A stretch of 7,947 nucleotides of DNA. Origin: Brachyspira pilosicoli. Its GTDB lineage: Bacteria > Spirochaetota > Brachyspiria > Brachyspirales > Brachyspiraceae. Position 1 is the stretch's first letter. Each line of letters begins with the position of its first letter. A model generated the notes under the pieces. The model ran no database searches. It was not told where the DNA came from and saw only the letters and a program-made list of their open reading frames with translations. Below, piece by piece: positions 6,587 to 7,947 of this stretch. The stretch covers positions 1 through 7,947 of the forward strand of contig NZ_SRZM01000233.1 of NCBI RefSeq assembly GCF_019402445.1. Direction: 5' to 3'. Made by a program: the position numbers and the translations under genes.

Positions 6587-6636
6587 TATAATTGCATTAA
6601 ACAATATTTAATTCCGAAAAATATATATAAAAAAAC

Positions 6637-6648
6637 GGAGAGAATATG
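6637..6648 (+). promoter_or_regulatory. Shine-Dalgarno site of the HD-GYP gene
   Basis: GGAG (6637-6640) stands 5 nt before the ATG at 6646, fixing the start. The 59-nt gap after the methyltransferase shows no terminator hairpin and no convincing promoter, so read-through from the upstream operon is plausible. Confidence 0.65.
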
Positions 6649-7785
6649 TTTACTATACCAACAATAGAGCTTAAAGAAGGAATGAAAATAGCTTCTAATG
6701 TATATGATAGTGATGATAATATTATAATAGATATGGGTTCTATTGTAACAAAAAGCACAATAGAATTATTAAAAAGAAAATATATTACTACAGTATCTGT
6801 TGTTGAATTAATAGACAATAAATATCAAAATAATTTTGATAACAGCATAAAAAATCAATTAAATAAAAAAGTGATAATAGAAGAAGACGGCAAAGAGATA
6901 CTAAAAATTGACAGCCAAAAAGCGTTGGACGTAAATAATACAACAATGGAAAAAACTAAAAATGCTTACAACATAGCAAAAAATAATGGTACTGTTGATT
7001 TTATAGAATTAAAAAAAGATGTTGATATTATGCTTAATTCTATATTAGAAAATAGAGAAGCTCATTCTTATTTAGCTATATTAAAAAGAAAAGATGAATC
7101 TATATATAAACATGCAGTGGACGTTGCTGCATTATCTGCCATTACTGCAATAGAAATGAATTTAACAAAGGCTGATATATCTAATATTATGCTTGGTGCT
7201 TTGCTTCATGATATAGGAAAAGTATTAGTTCAGGAATATTTATTAAACAAAAAAAATTTAACTGCAGATGAAATTAATATATTAAAAAAACATACAACGC
7301 ACGGATACAAACTTGCTAAGAGAGATAATTTGGAAGACAATATCGCAGATATAATATTAGAACATCATGAGAAATATGACGGAAGCGGTTATCCTTTTGG
7401 TAAGGGCAACAGAGATATAGGACTTTACAGTAAAGTGGTTTCTATAGCAAATAAGTTTAATAACCTCATTGTTAATGGAAATGATGGTTTAATTTGTACT
7501 GCAGATAAGGCAATGAAAATTATTATATCGCTTTCAAAAAAAGACTTTGATATGGATATAGTAAAGCATTTTCAAAAGGCTATAGGTTTTTATCCGAACA
7601 ATACAAAAGTAAAATTGTCTAACGGACAAACAGCAAGGGTAATACAGCAAAACACCAATTTACCTTTAAGACCAATACTCTCTATTGAAAAAAATGAAGA
7701 CGGAAGCGATGCTAATTATCTTGAGGTTTTAGACCTTTCAAAATCAAATAATTTGTTTATAAGAGAAGTTATGAATTATATGTAA
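6646..7785 (+). CDS. HD-GYP domain protein, possibly catalytically altered
   Basis: HD-GYP proteins usually hydrolyse cyclic di-GMP (some cGAMP) through a two- or three-metal site. It has 379 residues. The N-terminal part (about 6-55, LKEGMKIASNVYD then a hydrophobic strand) resembles the DUF3391-like module common in this group. Residues 56-130 are a charged linker. The HD-GYP core covers about 135-310: His156 (YKHAVDV), HD at 188-189 with Lys192, His216 (KKHTTHG), His240-His241 (LEHHEKYDG) and the GYP triplet at 248-250. However, the segment that usually reads aDvyDA is IANKFNN (267-273), so the metal-ligand Asp is Asn269 and the second conserved Asp is Asn272. The C-terminal 320-379 matches the strand-rich tail seen after many HD-GYP domains (VKLSNGQTARVIQQN). 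No membrane span or receiver domain is present, so it is cytosolic. It may bind a cyclic dinucleotide rather than cleave it. Confidence 0.9.
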   Translation: MFTIPTIELKEGMKIASNVYDSDDNIIIDMGSIVTKSTIELLKRKYITTVSVVELIDNKYQNNFDNSIKNQLNKKVIIEEDGKEILKIDSQKALDVNNTTMEKTKNAYNIAKNNGTVDFIELKKDVDIMLNSILENREAHSYLAILKRKDESIYKHAVDVAALSAITAIEMNLTKADISNIMLGALLHDIGKVLVQEYLLNKKNLTADEINILKKHTTHGYKLAKRDNLEDNIADIILEHHEKYDGSGYPFGKGNRDIGLYSKVVSIANKFNNLIVNGNDGLICTADKAMKIIISLSKKDFDMDIVKHFQKAIGFYPNNTKVKLSNGQTARVIQQNTNLPLRPILSIEKNEDGSDANYLEVLDLSKSNNLFIREVMNYM

Positions 7786-7897
7786 GCAGAGTGTGTACAT
7801 TTTCAAATAAAATTTATTGTATTGCATTTTATAAGAATAAAGTACTTGCCGTTTTTATGGTTAAAAAAATTTAATAAAATAAATATTTATATTATTT

Positions 7898-7928
7898 TTG
7901 ATTTAATATTTAGCATATAAAATATAAT
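7898..7928 (+). promoter_or_regulatory. Possible promoter leading out of the window
   Basis: TTGATT (7898-7903) and a perfect TATAAT (7923-7928) are separated by 19 bp, longer than ideal, in AT-only DNA at the window end. Bases 7786-7897 after the HD-GYP stop show no open frame of note and no stem-loop good enough to call a terminator. Confidence 0.25.
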
Positions 7929-7947
7929 TAGTATTATTTTATATAAT

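Noticed and set aside
6598..6620. Flagellar sigma-28-like promoter (TAAA ... CCGAAAA) before the HD-GYP gene
   Set aside because: The gap between the two elements is about 4 bp shorter than the consensus requires, and the -10 part matches poorly.
7786..7897. Terminator after the HD-GYP gene
   Set aside because: Only short AT-only palindromes (for example around 7804-7818) are found; none gives a stable stem followed by a T run.

Overview
The window is very AT-rich, with AT-only intergenic stretches, A/T-biased codons and relaxed spacing of otherwise normal Shine-Dalgarno (SD) sites. Together with the gene content (a lipoprotein amidase with a loose lipobox, an HD-GYP protein, a PIG-V-like glycosyltransferase), this suggests a low-GC anaerobic host-associated bacterium. 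A spirochaete of the Brachyspira type is my best guess, but it is inference. Seven protein genes fill most of the window. I see no tRNA, rRNA, CRISPR array or insertion sequence.

Left part, minus strand (about 40-2180): asd (aspartate-semialdehyde dehydrogenase, with an added lysine-rich tail) has its own promoter and a clear intrinsic terminator. Upstream of it, on the same strand, lies a DppA-type M55 D-aminopeptidase with all its metal ligands. Its start must be placed at 2119, not at the upstream TTG.

Right part, plus strand (2250-7785): a multi-pass PIG-V/GT-C mannosyltransferase homologue diverges from the M55 gene and is followed by a hairpin-plus-T terminator. Then comes a tight cluster: a CHAT-domain cysteine protease (His321/Cys353) whose end overlaps by 8 nt the start of an AmiD-like lipoprotein N-acetylmuramoyl-L-alanine amidase. 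Four bases after the amidase stop is a short RsmI-like tetrapyrrole-methylase-family methyltransferase. Fifty-nine bases further on is an HD-GYP protein in which two conserved C-terminal Asp positions of the catalytic domain read Asn.

Taken together, asd (precursor of the DAP/lysine/threonine/methionine branch), the D-aminopeptidase and the amidase all touch amino-acid or cell-wall turnover. The most unusual arrangement is the translationally coupled CHAT protease and peptidoglycan amidase. I know of no described system with this pairing. Whether it is functional (protease-controlled wall remodelling or lysis) or a chance insertion of a CHAT gene into a housekeeping operon cannot be told from one window.
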